A stretch of DNA of 64,000 nt from WHSW01 sp963769945 (GTDB taxonomy: Bacteria; Actinomycetota; Thermoleophilia; Solirubrobacterales; 70-9): assembly GCA_963769945.1 (NCBI GenBank), contig CAVYOA010000004.1, forward strand, positions 1-64,000. Reading direction: 5' to 3'. Positions within the stretch are counted from its first letter, which is position 1, and each line of letters begins with the position of its first letter. Shown piece after piece: positions 38,017 to 46,914 of this stretch. Under the pieces are notes generated by a model. The model saw only the letters and a program-made list of their open reading frames with translations, did not search any database and was not told the origin of the DNA. Position numbers and translations under genes: made by a program.

Positions 38017-38046
38017 TTGACACGGCTTCGGCCGATAGGTCATGAT
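38017..38046 (+). promoter_or_regulatory. Predicted promoter of the structured RNA
   Basis: TTGACA (38017-38022) and CATGAT (38041-38046) are separated by 18 bases. The predicted start falls at about 38050-38053, exactly at the first base-paired strand of the downstream RNA. Confidence 0.5.
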
Positions 38047-38049
38047 GGT

Positions 38050-38360
38050 GCCGCGGGAGGGCAATTTTCAAATACTCGTCCCCGGCCAGTCCCGCCTCCG
38101 GGGGCGATCGCGTCGGCATCCCTCCCTGGCTACCGACGCGCTGGCGGTGGCGCGGGCCGTGTGGACCCCCTGCCTCCCGCGGCCCCGCCCCGCCAATATC
38201 GCCAGATTTAAGTAATGACCAGGGGAGAAAGTGGCAAGCGCCACTAACCCCGATTGCTTTAGATAGACCCGAGACGGGTACTGGATCTGCAAGGGGTTGG
38301 ATCAAGGCAGGGCGTCAGCATGGGGCGGGCCGCGTGACCCCCTTCGCGGACCCGCCCCTC
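38050..38360 (+). ncRNA. Unassigned structured RNA locus
   Basis: The 402-base gap after aconitase has no convincing protein gene but dense secondary structure. Domain I (38050-38183) is closed by a 12-13 bp helix between GCCGCGGGAGG near 38050 and TGCCTCCCGCGGC at 38171; it contains an 8-bp hairpin CGCGTCGG/CCGACGCG (38109-38140). A small hairpin GTGGC-AAGC-GCCAC follows (38231-38244). Domain II (38246-38298) is a set of nested helices: AACCCC/GGGGTT, TTGC/GCAA, AGAT/ATCT and ACCCG/CGGGT. A strong hairpin at 38322-38358 ends the locus. A promoter lies directly upstream. I could not match it to SRP RNA, RNase P RNA, tmRNA or a riboswitch class I know. Strand is inferred from the promoter. Confidence 0.5.
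38322..38358. terminator. Strong GC hairpin, probable terminator
   Basis: GGGGCGGGCCGCG (38322-38334) pairs with CGCGGACCCGCCCC (38345-38358), with one bulged base and a 10-base loop. It lies between the structured RNA (plus) and the end of the DUF3817 gene (minus). There is no U-tract on either side, so it may work as a GC-hairpin terminator. Confidence 0.6.
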
Positions 38361-38362
38361 CA

Positions 38363-38716
38363 TTACCCAGCCGCGATCACGACCCCTTCGCGCGCCCAGC
38401 GTCGTTCGATGAAGTGAATCGCGACGACGCTGCCAACCGGACCCACCGGGGTTAGCGTCGCAGCCAGCAGTGTCCAGGGGGCCTCGTGGCGGATGACGGC
38501 GATCCAGACGCCGAGCGCGAGGACGATGAAGCCGATTCCGTGCGCGAGCCCGAACCAGAACGTCGCCTGGTGCAGGCCCGGGGCAAGCCACACGACCAGC
38601 AGGCCGATGAACAGGCCCAGCTCCACATACGAGGCTCGCTTGACCCACCGATAAAGCGCACCCGGCGTGGGCTCGCGCAGCACGGTCGTGGAAGCGGGCT
38701 CGTTCGCGGGCTCCAT
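38363..38716 (-). CDS. DUF3817-family membrane protein
   Basis: This is an integral membrane protein of 117 residues from ATG 38716. Three helices are visible: SYVELGLFIGLLVVWLAPGL, FWFGLAHGIGFIVLALGVWI and the segment around LLAATLTPVGPVGSVVAIHF. The GLAHG motif and the final helix with GP.GSV are typical of DUF3817. Its function is unknown in the family. It is divergent from a small zinc-ribbon gene. Confidence 0.8.
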   Translation of the reverse strand: MEPANEPASTTVLREPTPGALYRWVKRASYVELGLFIGLLVVWLAPGLHQATFWFGLAHGIGFIVLALGVWIAVIRHEAPWTLLAATLTPVGPVGSVVAIHFIERRWAREGVVIAAG

Positions 38717-38842
38717 CGCCCGATTGTTAGCGCAGCGTTGCACTTGAAAACAGCTTGGGGCCACCGCGCGTACAAACGCGGATGCCAAGGATTGGACCTC
38801 GGTCCATGGCCGCGGCGTGCGCTAACGGTGAACATCCGCGGT

Positions 38843-39055
38843 ATGCCAACCACATCGACACCAACCGCTCGCGCGCTCGGCGATCCGGCGGCCGTGGCGC
38901 GCGAGGCTCGCCGACTCGTGGGCCTCGAGCGCAACTACCACTGTGCGTCCTGTGATTCTCAGCACCTCTCGTGGTCGCGGATGTCGGTGTGTCCCGAGTG
39001 CGGCGATGCCTACGTTTGCGCAGTGATCCGCCGGGCCGCCACCGCCACCGCTTAG
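38843..39055 (+). CDS. Small zinc-ribbon protein
   Basis: This is a protein of 70 residues with two CxxC pairs, HCASCDS and VCPECGD, 14 residues apart, which should bind one zinc ion. The N-terminal half (ARALGDPAAVAREARRLVGLERNY) is helical. A GTG at 38828 is an alternative start. No family beyond the ribbon is recognised. Confidence 0.6.
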   Translation: MPTTSTPTARALGDPAAVAREARRLVGLERNYHCASCDSQHLSWSRMSVCPECGDAYVCAVIRRAATATA

Positions 39056-39112
39056 CGGCAGAGCGGGCGAACTGTTCTCGACCCGTCGCGGAGCACTGTC
39101 AGAATTCAGCCG

Positions 39113-40611
39113 ATGCGCCGATTGCTTGCCGCGATGTTTGCCAGCTCGGTGCTACTCGGTGGCGCCGAGTCCGCGACCGCGGACTATTCGCTGCAACCGA
39201 TCGGCAGCTTCTCGAGCCCGATCTTCGTCACCTCCGAGCTCGATGATCCCGACCGGGTGTTGGTGGTCGAGCAGGGCGGGACCGTCAAGCTCGTCGCCGA
39301 CGGCTTGATCTCGACATTCCTGGAGTTCCCGCCCGGATCGTTGAGCGCGGGTGGCGAACGAGGCCTTTTTTCGATCGCGCTCGACCCCGGCTATGAGAGC
39401 AACGGCCGGCTCTATGCCTTTTACACACTGGCGGGACCACCTGGCGAGCCGACGACACTGGGAGACCTCCAGATCGATGAGTTCACTGCTTCGGGGGATT
39501 CGGCTGCGTACAGCACCCGGCGGCCCCTGCTGACGATCGATCATCCCGTCTATGGAAATCACAACGGCGGCCAGCTTCAGTTCGGGCCGGACGGCTACCT
39601 CTACATCGCCACCGGCGATGGCGGCGGCGGCGGTGACCCCGACGGCAACGGACAAGACCTCGAGTCGCTGCTCGGCAAGCTCTTGCGCATCGACCCCGAT
39701 CCCGGCCCGGGCGGGGAGCCCTACACGGTGCCGGAGGACAATCCGTTCGCCGGCGTCGGCGGCCGCCCGCCCTGAGATCTGGAGCTACGGACTGCGCAAC
39801 CCGTTCCGCTTTTCCTTCGACAGGCTCAACGGAGCGCTTGCGATCGGCGACGTCGGCCAGAACGTGTGGGAGGAGGTCGACTTCGACACCGCCGCCGAGG
39901 GCGGCGGGCGCGGCCGCAACTACGGGTGGGCGGCCTGCGAGGCCTCCTACACCTACCCCGAGCAGACACCGCCCCAGCCTTGCTTGCTGCCCGGCGCCAC
40001 GAACCCGGTCTACGAATACAGCCATGGCGATCGTGCTCGATCGCAGGTGGGTACGTCGGCCCGCGACCCGGGCGATCCCTGAGCTCTACGGCCGCTACGT
40101 CTTCGGCGACTTCTGCACGGGCGAGATCTTCTCGATCGATCCGGCACAACCGCCGGCTGCCAACGGCGCGCGCGTGGAACCCGTGTCGGTGCCGCAGTAC
40201 GGCCTCAGCTCGTTCGGCGAGGACTCCTGCGGTCGGCTCTACGTCGCCTCGCTGGAGACGGGGGTGGTATCGCGGTTCACGGGGAGCACCGCCGAGTGCC
40301 CAGTTCCTTCGCTGGCCTCGCCGCCCGCGCCCGGTTCGCCGTACTCCGAGGCGGGATCGCCTGAATGCGGGGGACGCAAGGTGACGATCGCCGCCGCCGA
40401 AGCCGGAAAGGTTCTTGGCAGCGCGGGACGCGATGTCATCCTCGGCACCTCCGGACGCGATCGGATCCGGGCTCGGGGCGGACGCGATCTGATCTGCGCT
40501 CGGGCCGGCGCTGACAGGCTCAGGGGTGGTCCAGGCAAGGACGAGATTCGCGGGGGCCCGGGCCGGGATCGGTGCAGCGGCGGGCGCCGAGACCGCTTTC
40601 GCAGCTGCTGA
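39113..40611 (+). CDS. PQQ-dependent sugar dehydrogenase-like protein with RTX-like C-terminus (two frameshifts)
   Basis: This is a secreted beta-propeller protein of the glucose/sorbosone dehydrogenase family (PF07995), about 498 residues. A signal peptide (residues 1-23) is followed by HNGGQLQFGPDGYLYIATGDG with the catalytic-type histidine, LLGKLLRIDPDPG, IWSYGLRNPFRFSFDR and IGDVGQNVWEEVDF. Breaks near 39768 (one extra C) and 40045 must be corrected. From about residue 425 the chain switches to glycine/aspartate repeats (GSAGRDVILGTSGRDRI...) that resemble calcium-binding RTX repeats, ending RFRSC. It is probably exported and oxidises a sugar or alcohol at the cell surface. The stop abuts the kgd stop directly. 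Confidence 0.83.
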
Positions 40612-43600
40612 TCAGCCCTCGAGAGCGGTGAGCACGATTCGCTCCTGCTCAAGGCGGTGCGCGGCGGGATAGCCCTCGCTTGGGCTCGAGCGTTGCGGCC
40701 GGCCGACGTACTGGAACTCGACGCTCTCATCGATCAGTTCGGGCATGCGGCGAGCCATGACGCTCCACGCGCCCATGTTCTTGGGCTCCTCCTGAGCCCA
40801 GACGAGCTTCTTCAGGTTGGGATAGGAGGCCAGCAGGGTCTGGAGCTCGTTGCGCGCAAACGGATACAGCAACTCGACGCGGCCGATCGCGACGTCCTTG
40901 GTCTCCTGGCGGCGCTCGGAGCCGTCGATGTCGTAGTAGATCTTGCCCTGGCAAAGCACGAGTCGCTCGACCTTCTCGCGATCTTCGACCCGAGGGTCGT
41001 CGAGGACGAACTGAAACGAGCCGTTCGTGAGCTCTTCAAGCGATGACGCCGCCGCCTTCAGCCGCAGCAGGCCCTTTGGCGTGAACACGACCAGCGGGCG
41101 TGGCTTCGCAATTCGCGCCTGGCGTCGCAGCAGATGGAAGTACTGCGCCGCGGTGGTTGGGTTGGCGAGGCGGATGTTGCCCTCCGAGCCCGACTGGATG
41201 AAGCGCTCGATCCGGGCGCTCGAGTGCTCGGGCCCCGCGCCCTCATAGCCATGAGGTAGCAGCAGGGTCAAACGCGTTGTCTGCCCCCACTTCGATTCGC
41301 CGGCGACGATGAAGCTGTCGATGATCACCTGGGCGGCGTTGGAGAAGTCGCCGAACTGCGCTTCCCACAAGATCAGCGACTCCGGCGACGCCGCGGAATA
41401 GCCGTACTCGAAGCCGAGGCAGGCGATCTCCGAGAGCGGGCTGTTGTGGAGCTCCATCGGAGCGAGGGCGCCCGAGAGGTTCTGAATCGGGACGTAGCGA
41501 AGGCCTGTGTTCTCGTCGTGAAGCGACATGTGACGGTGCGAGAAGGTGCCGCGCTCGGTGTCCTGACCCGTGAGCCGGATGTGAGTGCCCTCGGTCAGCA
41601 GCGATGCGAACGCGAGCGCCTCCGCGTGGCCGTAGTCGATCTCGCCTGAGTCGATCTTCTCGAGGCGGCCGAGCAGCGGCTTTCTCAGCTTGCGGTGGAT
41701 CGTGAAGCTGTCGGGCACCCGCAGCAGCTCCTCGTTCAGCGAGTGCAGGCGCTTCTCGGATACCGCCGTCTCGACCTCGGGGCTCTTGGTGCGATCGAGC
41801 TCGCCCGTGCCCAGCGCGGTCGAGCTCGGGTCCTCGTATTCGCCGGCCTCCATCTTCGCCCGCAGGTCCTTGAGCGTCGTCTGCAGGTTTTGCAGGCGCT
41901 GCTCGGCGTCTTCGGCGACGTCCTCCGGCGTGACTACGCCCTCCCCGAGCAGTTGCTTGGCGTAGAGCTCGGAGACCGGAGCGTGATCCTTGATCTGCGC
42001 CGCCATCCTCGGCTGGGTGTAGGCGGGCTCGTCGGTTTCGTTGTGGCCGTAGCGGCGATAGCCGATCAGATCGATGATCACGTCACGGCCCCACTGCTCG
42101 CGATAGGCCATTGCCAGGCGGGAGGCGCCGATGCAGGCCTCGACGTCGTCGGCGTTGACGTGGATGATCGGGCAGTTGAACCCCTTGGCTAGATCGCCCG
42201 CGTAGGGCGTCGAGCGATCCTCGGCGGGATCTGTGGTGAAGCCGACCTGGTTGTCGGTGATCAGGTGGATCGTGCCGCCGGTCTTGTAGCCCGCCAGCGA
42301 CTGCAGGTTCAGCGTCTCGGCAACCACTCCCTGGCCGGGGAAGGCAGCATCGCCGTGCAGGAGCACCGGGACCGCGACGTGCGGGTTGTGCTTGAGCTTG
42401 GGCCCGGAGTGTTCGGTCTGCGCCGCGCGGGCGCCGCCCGTAACCACCGGGTCGACGAACTCGAGATGGCTCGGATTGGGATAGAGCCGGATCTTGACCT
42501 CATCGTCGTCGCGCGTCGTCAGCAGGCCTTCGGCGCCATGGTGGTACTTGACATCCCCCGTTCCCGAATGGGGCACGCCGACGATCGCCTTAACGCGGTC
42601 GAGCGCCTTCGCGCCTTCGAACTCGGCCAGGATCGACTCCACCGTGCGCCCGAGGTTGTGGGCGAGGACGCTGAGCCGGCCACGGTGAGCCATGCCGATA
42701 ACGACCTCCTCGGCGCCGTTTTGGCGCGCCAGCGTCGCCATCTCGTCGATCATCGGCACGACGACGTCGAGGCCCTCGATCGAGAACATCTTCTGGCCCA
42801 GGTAGGCCTTCTGTAGAAAGCGCTCGAACTGAAAGACCTCGATCAGGCGCGACAGCAGCGAGCGCTTGTCTTCGGCTGTTAGCGGTGCCCGATGCCAGCC
42901 GGTTTCGATCATCTCGCGCAGCCACATGCGCTGCTGGTGTGAGGAGAGGTGCTCGATCTGGTAGGCGATCGTGCCGCAGTAGGAGTGACGCATGCGCGGC
43001 AGCGCATCGAGCAGGGTCTCGCCCTCGACGCCGATGCGCAGGATCGACGCCGGGATCCGAGCCATCAGCTCGGGCGTCAGGTTGAGGTTCTCGGGCTCGA
43101 GCGCTGGATCGCCCTTGGGATCGCCCCCGAGAGGATTGACGCGCGCCGCGAGGTGTCCGTGAGTGCGGTAGGCCTTGAGCAGTGACGTCGCCGCCTGCAC
43201 GGCCTGCATCAGGTCGCGATCGGGCTCAACCGAGCCGACCGAAGACTGCATCGCGCCGCCGGCCGCGCCGAGAGGTGGCGCCGAGGCTGCCGCGGGGTGT
43301 GCGTTTGCGATCGTCGTCGCCGGTACCCCGAGCGACTCGGCGATCGACTCGTAGAACCCGTCCTCGCCTTGGAGCAGTTGATCGATCCGGCGCAAGAACG
43401 AGCCCGACTCGGCGCCTTGAATAACTCGGTGGTCATACGTCGAGGTCGTCGTCATCACCTTCGAGACCCCGAGCGCACGGATCTTGTCGGCTGGCGCGTG
43501 CGCCCACTCGACCGGATAGGCGAGCGAGCCGCAAGCGATGATCGTGCCCTGGCCGCTGAGCAGGCGTGGAACCGACGCCACCGTGCCGATGCCGCCGGGG

Positions 43601-45030
43601 TTGGTCAGGGTGATCGTCGTTCCCTGAAAGTCGTCGGCGGTGAGCTTGTTCTCGCGGGTCTTCGTGATCAGCTCCTCGTAGCGAGCGTGAAAGCCGACGA
43701 AGTCGAGGCGCTCAGAGCCCTTGATGCACGGAACCATGAGGCTGCGCGAGCCGTCCTTGCGCTCGACGTCCACTGCGATCCCGAGGTTGACGGCGTCTGC
43801 CTCGACCACGAATGGCTTGCCGTCGCGGATCTCGTAGGAGCGGCCCATCACCGGCCATTGCTTGGCTGCCTCGACGATCGCCCATGCGATCACATGGGTG
43901 AAGGAGACCTTCATCCCGCGGTCCTTCAGCGCCGCGTTGATCGCCTTGCGCTTGGCGTCGAGGGTGTCGACCGCCAGCGTGCGAAACGAGGTCGCGGTCG
44001 GCACCGTCAGGCTCTCGTTCATCGCCGCCGCCAGCATCCCCGCGGGGCCTCGCAGGGGCTTTGCCTGAGCTGGCTCGGCGGCGGCGGGAGCAGTGCCGTT
44101 GCCTGCGGCTGCGAGCACATCTTCCTTGGTCACCTTGCCGCCGGGCGCAGACCCCTTTACAGAGGTGATGTCGACGCCCCTGGCAGCGGCGATGCGGCGA
44201 GCGACCGGTGAAGCCCGACCGTCATCCCCGTCGCCGGGAGCGGCTGGCGTCCGCGCACCCTTCCCGCCGGCGTCCTGCGCCTGGGCGTTGCCGTCGGGCG
44301 CGTCGGTTACGGCCCCGGCACTCATCTCCGCAAGCGCCTGGCCGACCTGCACCGTGTCATCGGGCTTGACGAGCAGCTTGGTGATCGTTCCGGTGGCCGG
44401 CGCCGGCACCTCGGCGTCGACCTTGTCGGTCGAGACCTCGACCACGGTGTCGCCCTCGGCGATCTGCTGGCCCTCTTCGACGCGCCATTCCAGCACCGTG
44501 CCCTCCGTCACCGATTCGCCCATTTCGGGCATCGGGATAACTAACGCTCCGCCCGCCTCCTCGGCTTCGCCTCCGGGGGCGGCCGGCCCATCCGAGGGCC
44601 CGGGCGTGTCGCGCTTCTCAGGTGTGGCAGCGTCCGGGACCTCGGTGGTGGTCTCGCCGGGCTCTGAGGAGTCGGCATCGACTTCATCGTCGCCTAGGTC
44701 TTCGTCGCCCTCGCCGCCACCCATAACGAGGCCTTCCTGCTCTTTCAGCGGCGAGGGGTCGCCACCGTTGCCGGCGGTCCCGTTGGGGTCGATCTGCGCC
44801 AGCACCTGGCCGACCGTGACCGTGTCGTCAGGGGCGACCATGATCTTCGTCACCACGCCGCTCGACGGTGCCGGGACCTCGGCGTCGATCTTGTCGGTCG
44901 AGACCTCGACGACGGTGTCGCCCTCTGCGACCTCCTCGCCCTCCGAGACGTGCCACTCGAGGATCGTTCCCTCGGTGACCGACTCCCCCATCTGGGGCAT
45001 CTGTACTTCGATCGTGCCCGTTTCCGCCAT
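40612..45030 (-). CDS. kgd: Fused E2-E1 2-oxoglutarate decarboxylase/dehydrogenase with two lipoyl domains
   Basis: This is a multifunctional TCA-cycle enzyme of about 1472 residues. Lipoyl domain 1 (1-77) has the lipoate lysine Lys47 in STDKIDAEV. A second lipoyl domain near 155-235 repeats STDKVDAEV. Between them is an acidic linker. A peripheral-subunit-binding segment (ASPVARRIAAARGVDI) follows, then the E2 succinyltransferase domain with TYDHRVIQGAESG. There the usual Asp after the histidine motif is Gln, as in mycobacterial Kgd. The E1 part has HRGRLSVLAHNLGR, VGFTTDPAEDRSTPYAGD and RRYGHNETDEPAYTQP. Mycobacterial Kgd lacks its own lipoyl domain, so two fused ones are notable. ATG 45030 starts the first lipoyl domain; the frame stays open upstream into the photolyase gene. 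Confidence 0.93.
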   Translation of the reverse strand: MAETGTIEVQMPQMGESVTEGTILEWHVSEGEEVAEGDTVVEVSTDKIDAEVPAPSSGVVTKIMVAPDDTVTVGQVLAQIDPNGTAGNGGDPSPLKEQEGLVMGGGEGDEDLGDDEVDADSSEPGETTTEVPDAATPEKRDTPGPSDGPAAPGGEAEEAGGALVIPMPEMGESVTEGTVLEWRVEEGQQIAEGDTVVEVSTDKVDAEVPAPATGTITKLLVKPDDTVQVGQALAEMSAGAVTDAPDGNAQAQDAGGKGARTPAAPGDGDDGRASPVARRIAAARGVDITSVKGSAPGGKVTKEDVLAAAGNGTAPAAAEPAQAKPLRGPAGMLAAAMNESLTVPTATSFRTLAVDTLDAKRKAINAALKDRGMKVSFTHVIAWAIVEAAKQWPVMGRSYEIRDGKPFVVEADAVNLGIAVDVERKDGSRSLMVPCIKGSERLDFVGFHARYEELITKTRENKLTADDFQGTTITLTNPGGIGTVASVPRLLSGQGTIIACGSLAYPVEWAHAPADKIRALGVSKVMTTTSTYDHRVIQGAESGSFLRRIDQLLQGEDGFYESIAESLGVPATTIANAHPAAASAPPLGAAGGAMQSSVGSVEPDRDLMQAVQAATSLLKAYRTHGHLAARVNPLGGDPKGDPALEPENLNLTPELMARIPASILRIGVEGETLLDALPRMRHSYCGTIAYQIEHLSSHQQRMWLREMIETGWHRAPLTAEDKRSLLSRLIEVFQFERFLQKAYLGQKMFSIEGLDVVVPMIDEMATLARQNGAEEVVIGMAHRGRLSVLAHNLGRTVESILAEFEGAKALDRVKAIVGVPHSGTGDVKYHHGAEGLLTTRDDDEVKIRLYPNPSHLEFVDPVVTGGARAAQTEHSGPKLKHNPHVAVPVLLHGDAAFPGQGVVAETLNLQSLAGYKTGGTIHLITDNQVGFTTDPAEDRSTPYAGDLAKGFNCPIIHVNADDVEACIGASRLAMAYREQWGRDVIIDLIGYRRYGHNETDEPAYTQPRMAAQIKDHAPVSELYAKQLLGEGVVTPEDVAEDAEQRLQNLQTTLKDLRAKMEAGEYEDPSSTALGTGELDRTKSPEVETAVSEKRLHSLNEELLRVPDSFTIHRKLRKPLLGRLEKIDSGEIDYGHAEALAFASLLTEGTHIRLTGQDTERGTFSHRHMSLHDENTGLRYVPIQNLSGALAPMELHNSPLSEIACLGFEYGYSAASPESLILWEAQFGDFSNAAQVIIDSFIVAGESKWGQTTRLTLLLPHGYEGAGPEHSSARIERFIQSGSEGNIRLANPTTAAQYFHLLRRQARIAKPRPLVVFTPKGLLRLKAAASSLEELTNGSFQFVLDDPRVEDREKVERLVLCQGKIYYDIDGSERRQETKDVAIGRVELLYPFARNELQTLLASYPNLKKLVWAQEEPKNMGAWSVMARRMPELIDESVEFQYVGRPQRSSPSEGYPAAHRLEQERIVLTALEG

Positions 45031-46514
45031 TTCCGACTTGAGTGTATGGCCTTCGTGCGCGGGGTCGCTGACGCATTTCCCGAATCCCGCATCGGCATCG
45101 TGCAGATCGACCCGGTAGCGCTCGAGCGCCTCCTCGCGCGCCAGCTTGTGGTCGACGATCGGCTCGGGGTAGTCCTCGCCGATGACGCAGCCGCAGTCGC
45201 TCTGGACGTCCTCGGGCATCGTCCACGGCTCGCGCATGTACTTGTCGGGGACATCGCTCAGCTCGGGCACGTAGCGACGCACGTAGGAGTTGTCGGGGTC
45301 GTAGCGCTCCTGGTGGCGGGCGGGGTTGTAGATGCGGCGAAATGCGGGCTGAGGATCGGTTCCGACCGAGGCAATCCACTGCCAGTTGGAGTTGTTGTTT
45401 GCCTGGTCGCCGTCGATCAGCATGCGCATGAACCAGCGCTCGCCCCAGCGCCAGTCGATCCCCAGGTCCTTGGTCAAGAACGAGCCGACGACGAGGCGGG
45501 CCCGGTTGTGCATCCAGCCCTCGCGCAGCAACTGGCGCATCCCGGCGTCGACCAGCGGGTAGCCAGTGCGGCCTTGCTTCCAATCCTCGAACGGTCCCTT
45601 GGCGTAGCTCCACTTGATCTTGCCGCGGTACTTGTCCTGAAACTCCGACCTCGCGTTGCGCGGAAAGTTGAGCAACACGTGGTGGTAGAAGTCGCGCCAG
45701 CAGAGCTGGCGGCGAAATGCCTCGGGGCCCTCCGCCTTGAGACAGGCGATCCTCGATCGAGCGCGCCGAGATGCAGCCGAAGTGCAGGAAGGGGGAGAGG
45801 CGTGAGGTGCGGTCGCGCCCGAGGGCGTCGTGGATCTCGGTGTATTCGGCGACCGGGCCGTCGAGGAAACGATCAAGCGTCTTTCTCGCTTCCGCCTCGC
45901 CGCCGCGCGCCGGCTCAGCGACCTCTTGGCTCAGCCCGAGTGACTCCAGGGAGGGGATCCTGCCCTTGCGTCAGCTTCGGCGGCAACGGCGGCAGCGTGC
46001 GCGGGGCCTCGAGCACGTCGCGACGCTCGCACTCGAGCCAGGTGCGGTGAAAGGGCGAGAACACGGTGTAGGGCTTGCCCTGCTTGGTAGCGATCTCGCG
46101 CACGTCGATCGCGTTCAAGCCGAGGTGGGAACGGACCTCGATCTCGGCGTCGGCGAACGCGTGGCGCGTGCGCTCGCCGCGCTTGCGCGCGAATGGGCTG
46201 ATGTCCGCGGTGACGTGAACGGTGCTGGCGCCGGTCTCTTTGGCGAGTGCGACCAGTTCGTGCTCGGGCGGCCCGTGGCGAATCACCAGTCCAGAGCCCC
46301 GCGCGCGCAGCTCGCCGTCGAGATCGCTGAGGCACTCGAGCAGGAACTGCGTGCGCGGGCCGGACTCGTGGCGGCCGTGCAGCAGCCGGTCGTCGAAGCA
46401 AAAGACGCAGACGACGCGCTCGTGTTCGTCCAGAGCCGCCCGCAGCGCCGGATGGTCGCGCACACGCAGGTCGCGGCGAAACCAAACGATGCCGGTAGTC
46501 CCACCAGCCGCCAT
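45031..46514 (-). CDS. Deoxyribodipyrimidine photolyase/cryptochrome (frameshifted)
   Basis: This is a light-driven DNA repair flavoprotein of about 490 residues. The N-terminal photolyase domain starts GGTTGIVWFRRDLRVRDHPA. The C-terminal FAD domain has FRRQLCWRDFYHHVLLNFP, DAGMRQLLREGWMHNRAR and the conserved DGDQANNNSNWQWIASVGTD. The end YPEPIVDHKLAREEALERY is typical. Breaks near 45955 and 45750 must be corrected; the piece between them reads SRLSPFLHFGCISARSIED. No stop lies between the photolyase end and the first lipoyl domain of Kgd in this frame, so either a base is wrong or the two are translated as one chain. Cryptochrome function cannot be excluded. Confidence 0.85.
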
Positions 46515-46558
46515 GAACAACAAGCTACCGGGGGCGAACTGCGCTCGGTCGTCGAGAG

Positions 46559-46861
46559 CTACGCGAAACGGGCGATGAGAACGACGTCGTTGCTGACGGT
46601 GTCGGCGATGTCCTCGCGCATGAACTCGATCGCCGGCGCGGTGTGATCGCAGTAGGCGCACGCCAGCGCCTGTCGTGGGCGGATTCGCGGCGCTGGAAAG
46701 ATCGGCAGCGAGCAGGCCGGGCACGCGAGGGCGCCGCGGGCGAGCATCTGAACGCCGTCGCGGACGATCTTTCGCTGCTCACCGACCGCCGAGCCACCGG
46801 AACGCCCGAGCTTGACGTCGGGCTCGCCGTGATCGCCGTGATCGGGTGCGATGAAGCTCAC
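46559..46861 (-). CDS. Hypothetical protein with two CxxC motifs
   Basis: This is a protein of 100 residues from a GTG start. It has a zinc-ribbon-like pair, LACPACSLPI and ALACAYCDHT, and a basic spacer (FPAPRIRPRQ) between. The C-terminal EFMREDIADTVSNDVVLIARFA has no known domain. It lies 44 bases before the photolyase start on the same strand, so it may share a transcript. It is divergent from the fatty acyl-CoA reductase operon. Confidence 0.55.
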   Translation of the reverse strand: MSFIAPDHGDHGEPDVKLGRSGGSAVGEQRKIVRDGVQMLARGALACPACSLPIFPAPRIRPRQALACAYCDHTAPAIEFMREDIADTVSNDVVLIARFA

Positions 46862-46914
46862 GCCAGCAATAGTAGGCTCTGCCCCCGGCCGGCTAAGTCA
46901 ATGGAGGAGACCGA

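Noticed and set aside
38050..38360. Assignment of the structured RNA to SRP RNA, RNase P RNA, tmRNA, 6C RNA or SAM-IV
   Set aside because: The diagnostic conserved blocks of each were looked for by eye and not found; the C-rich hairpin loops only loosely recall 6C RNA.
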